From Coriolopsis trogii (lineage: Eukaryota > Basidiomycota > Agaricomycetes > Polyporales > Polyporaceae): a stretch of DNA of 64,000 nt. The DNA is taken from positions 310,001 to 374,000 of the forward strand of contig JAHYIO010000042.1 in the NCBI GenBank assembly GCA_020543525.1. The letters run 5' to 3'. The notes beneath the pieces were generated by a model that did no database searches, was not told where the DNA came from, and worked only from the letters and a program-made list of their open reading frames with translations. Made by a program: the position numbers and the translations under genes. Below, piece after piece: positions 27,044 through 37,975 of the stretch (its first letter is position 1; each line of letters opens with the position of its first letter).

Positions 27044-27247
27044 GTGCCAACCAGTCCCGGGGTCCTCCAGAGTCCATTTTGTCTCGGGGTCCTGTAGCAT
27101 TCTCTTGCCACCAAACACCATAGGACACTGGACAGACACGCTGGACAGACAGCGATCAAATGATTATGGACCTGCATACGATTTCCAAACTCTGCTCTTC
27201 ATCCCAATCAATCCCGACCGACCGCATGCAGAATGTCCCTCGCGACC
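27044..27247 (+). repeat. Possible dispersed repeat, copy 2
   Basis: Shares five ordered sequence blocks with 19190-19342, including GTCCCGGGGTCCT near the start and CTGGACAGACA at 27128, which is followed by a second CTGGACAGACAG. Relative to copy 1 there is about 65 bp of extra sequence between the third and fourth blocks. Confidence 0.4.
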
Positions 27248-27280
27248 AGTTCTTGCCACCGCGCCCTGAGCATGGCCATG

Positions 27281-27300
27281 TGCATGCATGCATGCATGCA
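27281..27300. repeat. TGCA tetranucleotide microsatellite, five units
   Basis: Five perfect tandem TGCA units. The unit is self-complementary, so the run is also a 20 bp palindrome. Confidence 0.85.
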
Positions 27301-27803
27301 GATCTACAGTACTGAGTAATCTCTCGAGTACCATCCCAATCATACTCCACTGCCCAAAACCTGAAGGTTTGGTTGCGAATGGCGCAGAGCAGCTCTCAAA
27401 ACGCCTACAAGGTCCTGCAGCGCACATCGACTATGGTCGCAGGTGAGCTACTTGAGGTCTTCCGGGAGTACCGGCTGGTATTCTGATAAATGATGATGTT
27501 GCACGTATAGCTTAGACTAGACCAAAGTGCCTCCGACCATGGAATCCGCTTCAAGTTGGACATCAGCACTCATACAAAAGAATTCAAGTAGCAGGGTCCC
27601 CACCATTTGGGGCGACTCATGAGGGTCTAACGTATACTTGTTCGGAAGCGCGTCAAGACGTGCCTCCCTGAGCTCCCAACAGCTTTGGCTGTGGCATAAT
27701 GCCCTCCAACCTGAAGCATTACTCGCATGCAGTATGACGCTGGGATCTGGACGGGCTAGACCGCTTGCTGCCTCGAACTTGTGGGCGCACGCCGCCCAAC
27801 GAA

Positions 27804-27837
27804 GCTTCCATACGTGATCGTTTCACTGATACCATCT
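27804..27837 (+). promoter_or_regulatory. 34 bp upstream element shared with acyltransferase A
   Basis: Second copy of the element described at 10788-10821, differing at one base. It ends 86 bases before the ATG at 27924. A TATTTAAA-like box follows at about 27853, between the element and the start, in agreement with a core-promoter position. Confidence 0.6.
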
Positions 27838-27923
27838 CTTGACTCAGGCGAAGCTATTTAAATGTCTTTGGACGAGACTTTCTGTAGGCATTCCCCCTGG
27901 TCACGCCCTCGTCTTCGTCTATC

Positions 27924-29493
27924 ATGGAGAAAGCCCCTGGAAGGTCAGAGAGACCAGAGGGTGCTGGGCAGAATCTGCGACGAGCAGGTGAGTACTCGCC
28001 ACACCTGGTTGCGCACAAGACCAAAGTCGCTTGTAGGACAAATGGAACAGTGGTTCAACTACCGAAGTCGTATGGATCTCAATGGCTGGGTCATCGTCAC
28101 CGCGAAGTACGTGAACGCCACAGGACATCCTCTCTCGAAAGACGTGCTTTTTGCGGCTCTCGAACGGGTGGTCAGCAAGCATCCGGCACTCACCGCTCGT
28201 CTCCCTCCTCCAACCTCTCCGCCTATATGGACCGCTCTCCCTAGCGTTGACCTGAACAAGGTCGTCTTGGTCCTCGACAAAGATATGCTTGATCTGCCTA
28301 CAATCCTTGAGGGGATCTTCGCGCGTCCCTTCAACTTTCTAGAGGACATACCCCTGTGGCAGCTCCTCGTCCTACGCGACGGTGGCGTCGTCTTCACATA
28401 CGACCATACGCTCGGAGACGGCCAGAGCGGGCTCGCCTTTCACCACGCCCTCCTCGACGCTCTCAACACATCCCCAGATCCGGAGATCGAGCGTTCAGGC
28501 ATCGTCTCCACCCTCCCGCACGCCGCCACGTTCCCGCCTGCCATCGAGGACCTGATTGACATCTCCCCGCCCCTGCGGCTGCTCCTCCGCGAGTTCCCAA
28601 AGGCATTCTTCCCGTTCTTCGTCCCAAAGAAGACTGCGGAATGGACTGGGCATCCGATTGTGAAGGAGCTTACGCTCGAGACGAGGGTCCGGGTCTTCCA
28701 CTACAATCCCCCAGAAGCATCTGCACTGCTTAAGCAAGCTCGTGCGCATAAGACGACCATGACAGGCGTGCTGCATACGCTTGGGCTCGTCATCCTATCT
28801 CACCTACTGCACACACACTCGGAAGCGAACGCGAAGGTGAAGGCGCAGAACAAGTTCAAAACGATCGCAACGAACATCCCCATCTCCCTCCGCAAAGCCG
28901 CTGGCACCCCATCCACGACGATCTGCAACCACATCTCCTTTCGCGAATCCTCCCACCCCATACCCTCCCCCAGTCTCTTTCCGGTCACCCTTGAGAGCTT
29001 TCCCTGGGAGACTGCAGCGGCGCTCTCCGCGACCCTGAGACGCAAAGCGCCCCGCTCGCGGGAGAACCTGGGGCTGCTGAAGTATCTGAACGGGAAGTAC
29101 GACGCGTACTTTCTGAGCTTGCTTGGGCGCAAGCGGGCGTGTGGGTTCGAGGTATCGAATCTCGGCGCGTTCCCCTTCCGTGTCGTCTTTCCGTCCCCTC
29201 CCGCTCCCGCAGCAAAGACGGAGCATAACAACAAGAAACAGGAAGCGGATGCGGCCGAGGAGGAGACCGGTAAGAAGGGCAAGCCTGAGGGCGAGTGGCG
29301 CATTGAAGAGACAGTGTTCGCCCAGGCGGATGCGACGCTTGGCGCGGCGGTCAAGGTAAACGTGTGCGGGACGGGCGCAGGTGGACTGGGCGTGACTATA
29401 ACATGGGGGAAGGGGGCGGTTGAGGAACCATTCGCCAAGGAATTCGTGGAGGCATTTTCAGACGGGATGCGTGTGCTTACTGGAGGGATATGA
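27924..29493 (+). CDS. Acyltransferase B (alcohol acetyltransferase/condensation-fold family)
   Basis: Paralogue of acyltransferase A, 506 residues in two exons (27924-27987 and 28037-29493). The first exon is 64 nt in both genes and the intron falls at the same codon and phase. The spliced join reads RRAGQMEQWFNYRSRMDLNG against RQAGRLEQWFNWRSRMNLNA in A. The HxxxDG motif HTLGDGQSG is near residue 145 and the C-terminal block FAQADATLGAAVKVNVCGTG is retained, so the enzyme looks intact. Compared with A it carries an extra Lys/Glu-rich loop of about 25 residues (29218-29290, NNKKQEADAAEEE) before the last conserved block. Substrate unknown. The divergent FAD monooxygenase could act in the same pathway, but only adjacency supports that. 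Confidence 0.86.
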
Positions 29494-29971
29494 TCACTGG
29501 TACTACTTCACTAGGGTTCGGTACGTTTTGAAAATGACACGCTGAAGAGGCGAGGCGAGGTGTTTCGATAACGTTCGAAGTTACAAGCACAAATTTATGT
29601 TCAACATGAGTGAGGGAGCCATTGTCGTGTGACAGCCTGAGAGGCGGGCGAGCCTTGTTATATTAGCATGTTTCGTGGTACTAGTCTACATATCGGAGAC
29701 GCCTGGGTGAACAATGGGGACTACACAAGCGCTTGCCATTCTCAGGCTCTACCTTCACGTGCACCACCACCATGCATCAGCCGTGCATCGAGCCTCGAGG
29801 ACAAGACAGCTGGCAGCTGGACTATACGCTGAAGTTCCATATATAAACGCCTCATTCCAAATGTGTCTCCAACCCGGCCCTTCGTCCAGGCACGTAACTT
29901 GAAGTATCACTCAGTAGAACACACGGCCGCGGTGCTGACTCGAGCGCGATCCATCGAACAACTGGTTTACG
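29494..29971. other. Intergenic before the HET-domain gene
   Basis: No gene recognised. A TATATAAA-like box near 29840 is about 130 bases before the HET-gene ATG and could be its core promoter. Confidence 0.4.
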
Positions 29972-32900
29972 ATGTTCTGTGGCTGCGTTACAATCCCACG
30001 GCTCTTCAAGGTCAGTAGTCCACTCGCGCTAGTTGAATCACTATGTGCCGAGCCTCACAATATACCGAATTCCAGCGTTGCTTCCCAATTTGTAGGAACA
30101 ACTTTGAGGCGCATGAAACGGTGCCGATTCCCGTTTTCGACACAGGTTCTATCGTTGCTATTCCATCAAATGAATATGTACGAAACATTGTGCACACTGA
30201 CATGGGTCTATTGACTTTCCCTACATACAGGAACGCCTGACATGCGCTGTCACCAGTGTTGCAAACTTTGACGACTGTGCGCTTTCATCGGCGATGGGCC
30301 TTTTCCGGGATGCCTGGCATGAGATGACTGACCGCCCATCTCTTCCGGAAACGAAGGAGACTGTGAAAGCTCTTCTCTACCGAGAGCCTCTCAGGAATCT
30401 AGTCAACGCAATGATACACCGGGACACCCTTCGCTCGTTCCAGTCAAACAAGTCAGTGTCGGCGGGAGACCATCGTCTTGACGTCGAGCCGGTTCTCGAC
30501 ACTCTGCTCTTTGCCTGTAGTGACACCGCTTCTCCATCCGTATCCAGCGACGAGCACCTCTCTCATGTGGTTGAGGTCGTCCTTGCTCTCTTGGAGGTCT
30601 GCTTTCCGGACCAGGATAACGATATCCGTTCACAAAGGGCGCTCACTGTTACAGAGTTCCTCCGTGAGATCACAAGAGCTTGGAATGCTGAGAGGACAAA
30701 CCGGCAACGTGAAACGTACTCGCCCATGCCCTGGTCGTCACAGTCACAATCAGACTTGACGAGAACCTCTAGTGAGTCTATCCCTCATAGTAGCTCAAAC
30801 GGGCATTGACTTACTCATCTCGTTTCTCGTGACGAAGAGACAAGGGCAGTCCCAGGGTCCACCTGTTCTCTGCCCTCAATCGTCTTATCTTGCAAGGCCC
30901 AGAATTCTTTTCAGCTCATGCATATATCCGACATGATGTGGCTAGGTGGTCAGCATGACGGATACCCCCATTGTTCATCCCTCGGAGAGTATACACAGAT
31001 ACGATGGTCGACAACAAAAACTCTACAAGACAACCGTGCCCTCTGGCAAAGCGCGATGACGTTTGGCGTTCTTGAGATCATCACTGAGACGAAGATTCCG
31101 GAGGCCTTTTTTATCGAAGAACGATACGATGGACGCATGGTCTTCTCCTTCCGGAACCTAAACGCTCTCTTCGTCGACTGGCTTCATCACATTCTCCGCG
31201 ACGATCCAGTACTCACACAAACCCGTGCAAAGCTCTCTGACGAGACACTCAGTCGCGCGTTTCTTGCCGTTGATGAGGCTATTTCACCCAACAATCGTCA
31301 TCTGTACCCTCCGGGCTCCGGAAAATGGCGGGATGACCCCGAGAGAGCCGGCATGATGTGCAGCATTGTCACTATGCTGGACGCTCTCATTTCTGTGGCC
31401 CATCCCCTCGCCGGCAAAGACGCCAATCCTGTGTACCCTGCAAAGTCCCCAGTCATGACTGGTGGTACCATGCTTGCGACCATCACCTACCGCCGGAAGA
31501 TGGCCGCAGAGGGCTGGTGCCCCCAGCTGCGCCAGATGGGAAACATGCAGTGGATCGCATTTGCCTGTACCCTCCCGCCGTTCTTCCGTGACTCACCGAA
31601 TGAACATTTTCAATGTACCGACGTGCTCTGTGTCCTCAATAACATTGACACCAGCGACTATGAGACACAGCATGTGACTCCGGGCTGCAGATGCGAGTTC
31701 CTCTCCCCATCCCTTGCGTCAATCCGAGACCTCCTTTCCTCCATGAAGATCCCTGTGATAGTCTATTGCCCCGACTCGGACAGTTTCTCTGTTCAAAGCG
31801 CGGATGATGGACCCTATGTCGCCATCTCACACGTCTGGGCCGACGGCCTCGGGAGCACGAGCGAGGCCGGCCTTCCAAAATGCCAAGTCGCGCGCATCAG
31901 CGCACACACGCACACTCTTCTGCCTGGGGAGCGCGCTGCGTTCTGGGTGGACGCCCTCTGCGTCCCAGAGGACCGAGAGCTGCGAAACAGGGCCATCAGA
32001 CTCATGGCGGCGACCTACCGGCGCGCGGAAAAGGTCCTCGTCTTCGACTCTGGGATACGCACGTTGTGTTCACGCTCGGTGTCTCTGGAGGAGAACGTGT
32101 TTCGGGTGACGACGTCTGGATGGTCGCGGCGCGTGTGGACACTCCAGGAAGCGCTGCTTGCCCGGGAGCTCTTCTTCGAGTTCTCCGGGGGCGAGCTCGT
32201 TTCCGCCCAGTACCTGCGCGAGGACGCAGCCAAGGAGCGCATGGCGGTGCACGGCCAATGGTGGGAGGAATACAACTTCCTTCGGGAGGAACTCGACGAC
32301 GCCAACCCCTTGCTGGAAAGAGGCGGGAAGTGGCAGCGCCGGTACTCGTTTGCGGAAGTTGCACGGATGCTTCGAAACAGGTCCATGAGCAAGCCTCGGG
32401 ACGAGGCGCTCGCGGTAGCGGGCCTCCTCGATGTTGACGTCGGGCGTATCCTGGAACACTCCGACCACGCGTCGCGCACCCGGGCGTTCTTCCTGGCCCT
32501 CGGCACGGTCCCCACTAAGATCCTATTCTTGACGAGACTACGCCGCCTCCGGGAACGTCCCTTTCGCTGGGCGCCCCTGTCGTTGACGACTGTGAGCTCT
32601 CTCGATGACTACATTGGGCACGCTGTCTGCGATGAGCATGGGCTTACCACGGAAGATCCGTTGGAGATCCTCCACTTCACTGAGGCGCTGCGAGTCGAGG
32701 ACTTTTGCATGGCGTCTAGACTCGTGTTGTACGAGCCCTCGGAAGGCGTCCTCTACACCTTCAACGCGCGGACGATGCTGTGCGAGCGCAACGACATCCT
32801 GCTTACCGAGTTCAACGCTGTCCTTGCATTCCCCGGGTCGTTTGGGAGTGCTCCGGAGACGAGAGGGATGATCTCCGCCGTGGTTGTGAACGTCTCCGGC

Positions 32901-33125
32901 ACTGGGCCAGGAACCTCCGGAGTGGATGGGCAGGGTAACAACTCAGAACTGGTTGTCAGCTGTGAGTATGGCTTTAGGGTTGAGATGATGGTCACAGCGC
33001 GCAACTCGGCCGACGTTTATCTAGATACGACGAGTGACGGGGTACGAGAATTTCGGAGGGATATACCAAATGGTGAGGTGACTAGGAAGGGGCACTTGGT
33101 CACGTCGCGAGTAACTGTAACTTGA
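29972..33125 (+). CDS. HET-domain protein, apparently frameshifted twice
   Basis: Basidiomycete HET-domain (heterokaryon-incompatibility-like) protein of roughly 960 residues. Exons 29972-30010, 30076-30177, 30231-30771 and 30840 onward join in good phase (SNEY to ERLTCAVTSV, then GPEFFSAHAYIRHDVARW). The HET core lies in the last third: YVAISHVWADGLG, AAFWVDALCVPEDRE, AATYRRAEKVLVFD, RRVWTLQEALLARELFFEF. Within the long last exon the frame is lost at about 30953-30961 by a stop after HDVARWSA. It continues as DTPIVHPSESIHRYDGRQQK in another frame to about 31040, then moves to a third frame at LWQSAMTFGVLEIITE. Both shifts look like one missing base, the second in a CCC run. The gene is either a recent pseudogene, a null allele, or carries assembly errors. 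Confidence 0.75.
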
Positions 33126-33825
33126 CAATATCAGCAGGACATCTGTTACAGATGTGTAAGTGAGTGCTCTGCACGTACCTAATCTCATTAGCAGTGGTAC
33201 AAAGATTGTCGCCGCCGCGACTATAGGCGAGCCCGCAAGAGGACCTCTTCTGAAGGCAGCCCAATGGAGACAGCCACCGCAACGACCGCTGTCTTTATCG
33301 TCGCGCGATGGCTGATTGGTATCCTTCGTCCCATTTGTGACATCGCTGCTCGTAAGGCTATCATCCGTACTGAGGACTACAATAAGGCCCCCGAACACCT
33401 GGGATGCGACATGAGGTCCACCTCAGCGTATTCAGTCAGGGCTTATGGTGGAGTGTGATGGATTTCTGCACTAACGGGAGGGGAAAAGGCGAGGACACCA
33501 CAAGTAGAGAAGACAAGAGGGCAACAGTCAAGGGAGGGTAGCGGACTCATACCTTGCAAACGATGACAGAACATGTGCATACGTCTGATCGTCCGACAAT
33601 GGGTCAGTTCACAGACTCAGATGCCGTACATTAGATCGAGTGCGGAGCGAATAGGACAAGTTCCGTATGGTAGGTGCAGCAATCCTTCTAGGTCATAAAA
33701 ACAAGTCTTACTCCCCTACATCAAACAAGAAAATTCTCAGGAAGAGCGACGGTACTGAAACTTGACGGAAAACGTACCACATACAAGTTTACCCCTACAG
33801 AAACCTTCTTCGGAACGTAACAAAC
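33126..33825. other. Intergenic between convergent HET and RER1 genes
   Basis: No coding region is supported. The sequence from about 33470 to 33540 is purine-rich. The last 150 bases are probably the RER1 3' UTR. Confidence 0.4.
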
Positions 33826-34754
33826 TCATCGTTGGCCGCCGTAGCGGACCTTGCGCCCGATGTCGAAGGGTACATACTTATACTTGATCATGTGTCTGCG
33901 AGAGCATGGTCGGGTCAGCGGGAGGAGTTGCGCGTCAACTTCATAGACACGCACTGTATTTGACGGCGCATCGTGAGAGCGAAGAGGACGAAGAAGTAGA
34001 CGACGAGGATCGGCCAGTACACGGGGACGTCGAACGCCTCGAAGAAGGTGGCGAAGAGCGCGAGGACGGTTGCGCGTGTCGCAGACAGCCTGAATGTGTG
34101 ATGATCAGGTGTTGGGATCTAACTGAACAGATGGGCAGGGTACGCACCAAAACTGCCACTCTGGCAAACGACGGACGAAGGGCCGGAACTCGTCATCGCG
34201 CTGGGATGGTAACGGGGAGGTCATATCTTCGCCGCCTTCCTCAATCTCGTCCGCCATTAGATCATCCTGGAGTGAAGGGTCGAAGCGCGGTTGTAGGAAG
34301 GCGAGGAAGAGGTTCAGGAGGTATATGGCATGTGCGTCTGGTAAAGCGGGATAAGTCTCAGAGCCGTGCCAAACAAAACATCTGAGCAAAGTGACGTACA
34401 GGCGACTGCAGACGCAATGTCAGTTCATGAAATGACTCCGGAGTGTACGGCACGCTCACGTACCGATATACCACTATGTCCCCGACGCCAGCGTTCGCGG
34501 AGACGAGAACAACGTGCAGCACGATCAGAGGCTGGGACTCGAATGTGACTTCAGACCGGTAAACTCACCCCTTGCGCGAACACGATCCTCAGGAAGAACA
34601 ACACTGTCACCCCCGCGGTCCCTAGCCACCTGTAGAGCACGAATGGGGTGACTCTGTCCAGCCATTGCTGGTACTGCCGCTGTCCCTTGGAATAGTAAGC
34701 CATGAGCGGTTGGAGCGGCCCTCCAGAGGCTTCTGCGTCAGATGAAGACATCAT
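33826..34754 (-). CDS. RER1: RER1, Golgi-to-ER retrieval receptor
   Basis: Rer1 is a four-pass Golgi membrane protein that returns escaped ER membrane proteins through COPI vesicles. Six exons on the minus strand (34754-34569, 34473-34464, 34405-34400, 34337-34148, 34089-33955, 33895-33826) give 198 residues, the normal size. Family landmarks are [64 protein letters not shown], and the C-terminal [19 protein letters not shown]. The WYIV-AY segment comes from two consecutive tiny exons of 10 and 6 nt; without them the first membrane hairpin breaks. Between DPSLQ and FRPF there is an acidic insert (EIEEGGEDM) common in fungal homologues. The start faces the glycerate-kinase-like gene across about 330 bp. 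Confidence 0.94.
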
Positions 34755-35084
34755 TTCTGTCGTCGCGCGTCGTGCAGAGAGACGTAGAGGATGATGAGGC
34801 GGCGACGAGGGAGTCAGAGGCGGCAGAGGGGGATGAGGAGGAGAGGGGTCTGTACACGTACACGACTGTGCACAACGAGAAGAACTTCAGGCGCCACCGT
34901 CCACCTTCGCCTCCAGCACAGCGCAGCTTCGGCACCTCCCGCTTGGCGCCTCGTACCTGCGGATCAACGGGCCTTCAGCGGGCCGCCTGGAGCCGCCATA
35001 TTGCATCCCCTCTTTCCTGCTCATCGTACACAAGCCTGCGTTGACTCGAACGTCGTCGACGACAAGGCGGATTTGTTGAAGACG
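34755..35084. other. Shared intergenic region of RER1 and glycerate-kinase-like gene
   Basis: This 330 bp gap separates head-to-head starts and is probably a bidirectional promoter. A plus-strand frame from an ATG at 34742 runs 100 codons to 35044 with an acidic start. It overlaps the RER1 start codon and shows no known family, so it was not called as a gene. Confidence 0.45.
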
Positions 35085-36232
35085 ATGTCGGGCATTGTGA
35101 GTGACGCTTCAGAACTCCTCCAATCTCCTCCCTTTGAAACGTGATTCAGCCGGCCCCCGCTCCTTCGCCTCCACAAGCCATTCACCCCATGGTATCGCAC
35201 ATCCGTGCTCAGCTGGAGGAGCACCGCACGCGCAACGGTGAAGCAGTCGTACCACCAATGATTGCTGGGGTACAAGGACCGCAAGGCAGCGGAAAGACCT
35301 TCCTCACCTCCATCCTCCGCGACACCCTCCAAGCTGCCCCATACAACCTCTCTGTCGCCGTCCTCTCCTTAGACGACCTCTACCTCCCTCACGACGGTCT
35401 CGTAGCGTTGGCACAGAGTTATCCCCAGAATGCGCTCCTAAAAGGCCGCGGACAGCCAGGCACACACGATGTTTCGCTCGGGACGGACCTCCTGAACAAG
35501 CTCAAGCGGATTAACGAAGTTTCCCCGGATATCAGCGACGACCGCAAGATTCAACTACCGAGCTTCGACAAGAGCTTGTTCAACGGCGAAGGAGATCGCG
35601 CGCCGGGAGGCGCCATTGTGCGGCCTCCGGTGGACATCGTCCTCTTCGAGGGCTGGTGTGTCGGCTTCTATCCGATATCGCAAGAGGAGGTCACCCGGAG
35701 GTGGGCGCAGCCTATCCTGGGGCTAGAGGAAGGTTTTCTCGAGAGAAGAGGATATCGTATCGAAGACGTGCTAGACATCAATGAGCGCTTGAAGGCGTAT
35801 GTCTCCTGGTGGGACCTATTCGATACGTTCATCCAGGTACGGAACGTTCTCCGCGACCATCGCCCACAGTCTCTCAAAGTGACAGGGCGCTAGATAAAAC
35901 CCCCTGAGGACCACCCGTATGATTTTATCTACAAGTGGCGTCTACAGCAGGAGCACCATATGAAGGCACGAAACGGCGGGAAGGGTATGACCGACGAGCA
36001 GGTAGAGAAGTCGGGCTATTCTCCTTGCTCTCAGATGTGGTATGTCCTGATCTTGGCGTGACCTTGCAGATTCGTGGACAGATACATACCCGGATATGTT
36101 TTCTTTGGAGATGGTGTAACAGAAGGATACAAAGGCACATCCGGCGAGCAGAAACTTCCCCCGTGGTCTGGTAGGGCTTTACGCGTGGTGATAGGGGAGA
36201 GTAGGGAACTGCTCAAAGCGGAGTCATTTTAA
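35085..36232 (+). CDS. P-loop kinase of the YGR205W / D-glycerate 3-kinase family
   Basis: ATP-dependent small-molecule kinase related to yeast Tda10 (YGR205W) and plant glycerate 3-kinase, 325 residues. Exons: 35085-35096, 35150-35836, 35894-36009 and 36070-36232. The Walker A motif is GVQGPQGSGKTF near residue 46. The LSLDDLYLPHDG segment carries the switch acids, RGQPGTHDVSLGT is the family signature, and VDIVLFEGWCVGF holds the Walker B-like acid. The C-terminal VEKFVDRYIPGYVFFGDGV is created by splicing and is also typical. The first coding exon is 12 nt (MSGI); an alternative upstream start is possible. The yeast homologue has ATP-binding structure but uncertain substrate, so glycerate is only the best guess here. 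Confidence 0.9.
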
Positions 36233-36522
36233 TTGAGCTTGACATTAATACGATGTCATTCCCAGTTTTATTTTTATAAATTGTTATCGCGGATCTACAG
36301 GGATGGCATATTTGAATAGACTGTATTTGCTTGTAGAGTCTCCCGGATCTTGCTGACTTGACTTGCCTTATCCGTCGAAGTCACTCTGAGCGCCTGCGTG
36401 AATGTAATCGGGCCGTAAAGCAGCGGACGCTGCGCTGCAGCTTGACCACCGACTCCTACCTCGATTCCCTGGTATCTCCTTGCGTACGTCTGCGAGTGTC
36501 TCGAACAGTCCTCTCAGCAAGA

Positions 36523-37025
36523 ATGCCTCTCATTGAAGTGAGTAGATCCGCAACAATCCTCTGATTGACATCTACTGATCATGCTTTGGCTGCTCTCTCT
36601 GCGTTATTACACTCCTGCTCGCCCTGGGCTGTATTCCGTACGGTTGTGGAGATAGGTCATTGCGAACGACCGTCTTGGGCGCAAAGGTGCGACTTCTTGC
36701 TTCATCTCCACCCCATCCGCCCCCTTTGATTCATATGCTCTGGGACCGACACCGACATCACAGTCCGCGTGAAGTGCAGTCCTGACGACACCGTCGGCGA
36801 CCTCAAGCGACTCATCGCCGCCCAGACCGGTACCGATCACACCAAGATACAGCTCAAGAAATGGTGCGCACCCTCTAGCCTCTCGCCATCTTGTCACGCA
36901 GGTCGCGATTGACACTCTCGCTCTTGCATGCACTTGCGGGCGCGCCTAGGTACACGATCTACAAGGACCACATCACGCTCGCGGACTACGAGATACACGA
37001 CGGCATGAGTCTCGAGATGTACTAA
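36523..37025 (+). CDS. HUB1: Ubiquitin-like modifier Hub1/UBL5
   Basis: Hub1 is a 73-residue ubiquitin-like protein that binds the spliceosomal protein Snu66 non-covalently and tunes 5' splice-site choice. Four exons (36523-36537, 36656-36686, 36764-36863, 36950-37025) give exactly 73 residues. The sequence follows the family closely: [48 protein letters not shown] and [11 protein letters not shown]. It ends in a single tyrosine in place of the usual double tyrosine and has no C-terminal di-glycine, as expected for a modifier that is not conjugated. The first coding exon is 15 nt. The presence of a splice-site selector next to genes with very small exons is probably coincidence. Confidence 0.95.
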
Positions 37026-37296
37026 GACGCAAGGCGCAAGGTGCAAGAAAGAGACACGGCGCCGCCGCTCTGCCTCCTCCCGGGTCTGTCCTATGTGTTG
37101 TTGCGTTGAGTGTCTCTCCTCCCTGGACTCGCTGTTCGTTCAAACCACGATATTGTTGTACCGGTGACCGATGATGTATCAATACACTGCTCGTATTACT
37201 CCTACCTCCTACCTCCCACCGCAAGCATCGCCGCATTCCATGACGCTCGCTTTCCCGGGCCGCAGGCCCTGCGCGCGCTGGGCCCGTCTTCCACGA

Positions 37297-37975
37297 TTAG
37301 CCTTTCCACAGCCGGGCCCCAGACTTGTCGAGAGCCTTCTTGATCTTGGACTCCCGTCTGTTCGGGGCGAGCGCGAGACATGTGGGCACGTTCTCCGGCT
37401 GCTCGGTCCACAGATGATACGGCACAGGGGGATTGCATGCGGAGAGCAGGGTCGCGAGGCGTTCCAAGCTCGCCTGGTCCGAGGTCTGCATCACGACCTG
37501 TCGCGGACCACACAGTCAGCGTTGAGGTGGAAAGCAACGCGTCGATACCAGGCTGGCGTTGGGACGCACGTCGTACCTTGCGCATGTTCTTGAGATCACT
37601 CAAATAGGCGATCGTCTCGGGGTACTCTCGCGTCTCGTGGAGGACCTGCAGCTCGATTGCGCGCGGTAAGGTTATGAGTGGACAAGTCGGATGTTAACGT
37701 CAGAGTGGGCCAAATTGTATGTGTGCATATGAGATAGGTGTGACGTACGGCAGACGTTGCATGGGCGACTTGGGCCATGAGAGGACCGACTCCCCATCCT
37801 TCAGCCTGAAAGGTTGATGAGGACATGGAGAGATCAGAGGAATATATACAAAGCGTCGTCAGAAAGCGAGGTGCTCGGACTGGTATTCACGCACGTCCAA
37901 GAGATCTCTACGGACGACAACTTGCATCACAGGGGGTGTTAGGGTCGGAGCGGCCGCGGCTGCTGGGCCTTCCAT
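37297..37975 (-). CDS. PTRHD1-like putative peptidyl-tRNA hydrolase
   Basis: A 135-residue protein of the PTRHD1 branch of the peptidyl-tRNA hydrolase 2 (Pth2) fold, proposed to release tRNA from stalled peptidyl-tRNA. Minus-strand exons: 37975-37895, 37805-37749, 37645-37577 and 37497-37297. The core shows MQVVVRRDLLD, GVGPLMAQVAHATSAVLHE, YLSDLKNMRKVVMQT and YHLWTEQPENVPTCLALAP, in the order and spacing of PTRHD1. The start at 37975 is the first ATG in frame and gives a short Ala/Pro-rich leader. The gene converges on Hub1 with a gap of about 270 bp. Confidence 0.9.

Larger units (their letters stand above)
26354..27803. other. Long intergenic region with hairpin, repeat and microsatellite
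   Basis: This gap separates the divergent monooxygenase and acyltransferase B. A 36-codon open stretch from an ATG at 26602 ends at a plausible GT donor near 26716, but no acceptor exon or family was found, so it is not called. The hairpin at 26899, the repeat at 27044 and the TGCA run at 27281 are listed separately. Confidence 0.45.

Noticed and set aside
36523..37025. Hub1 as functional cause of the small exons in the window
   Set aside because: Hub1 affects splice-site choice, but its presence next to microexon genes is only adjacency.
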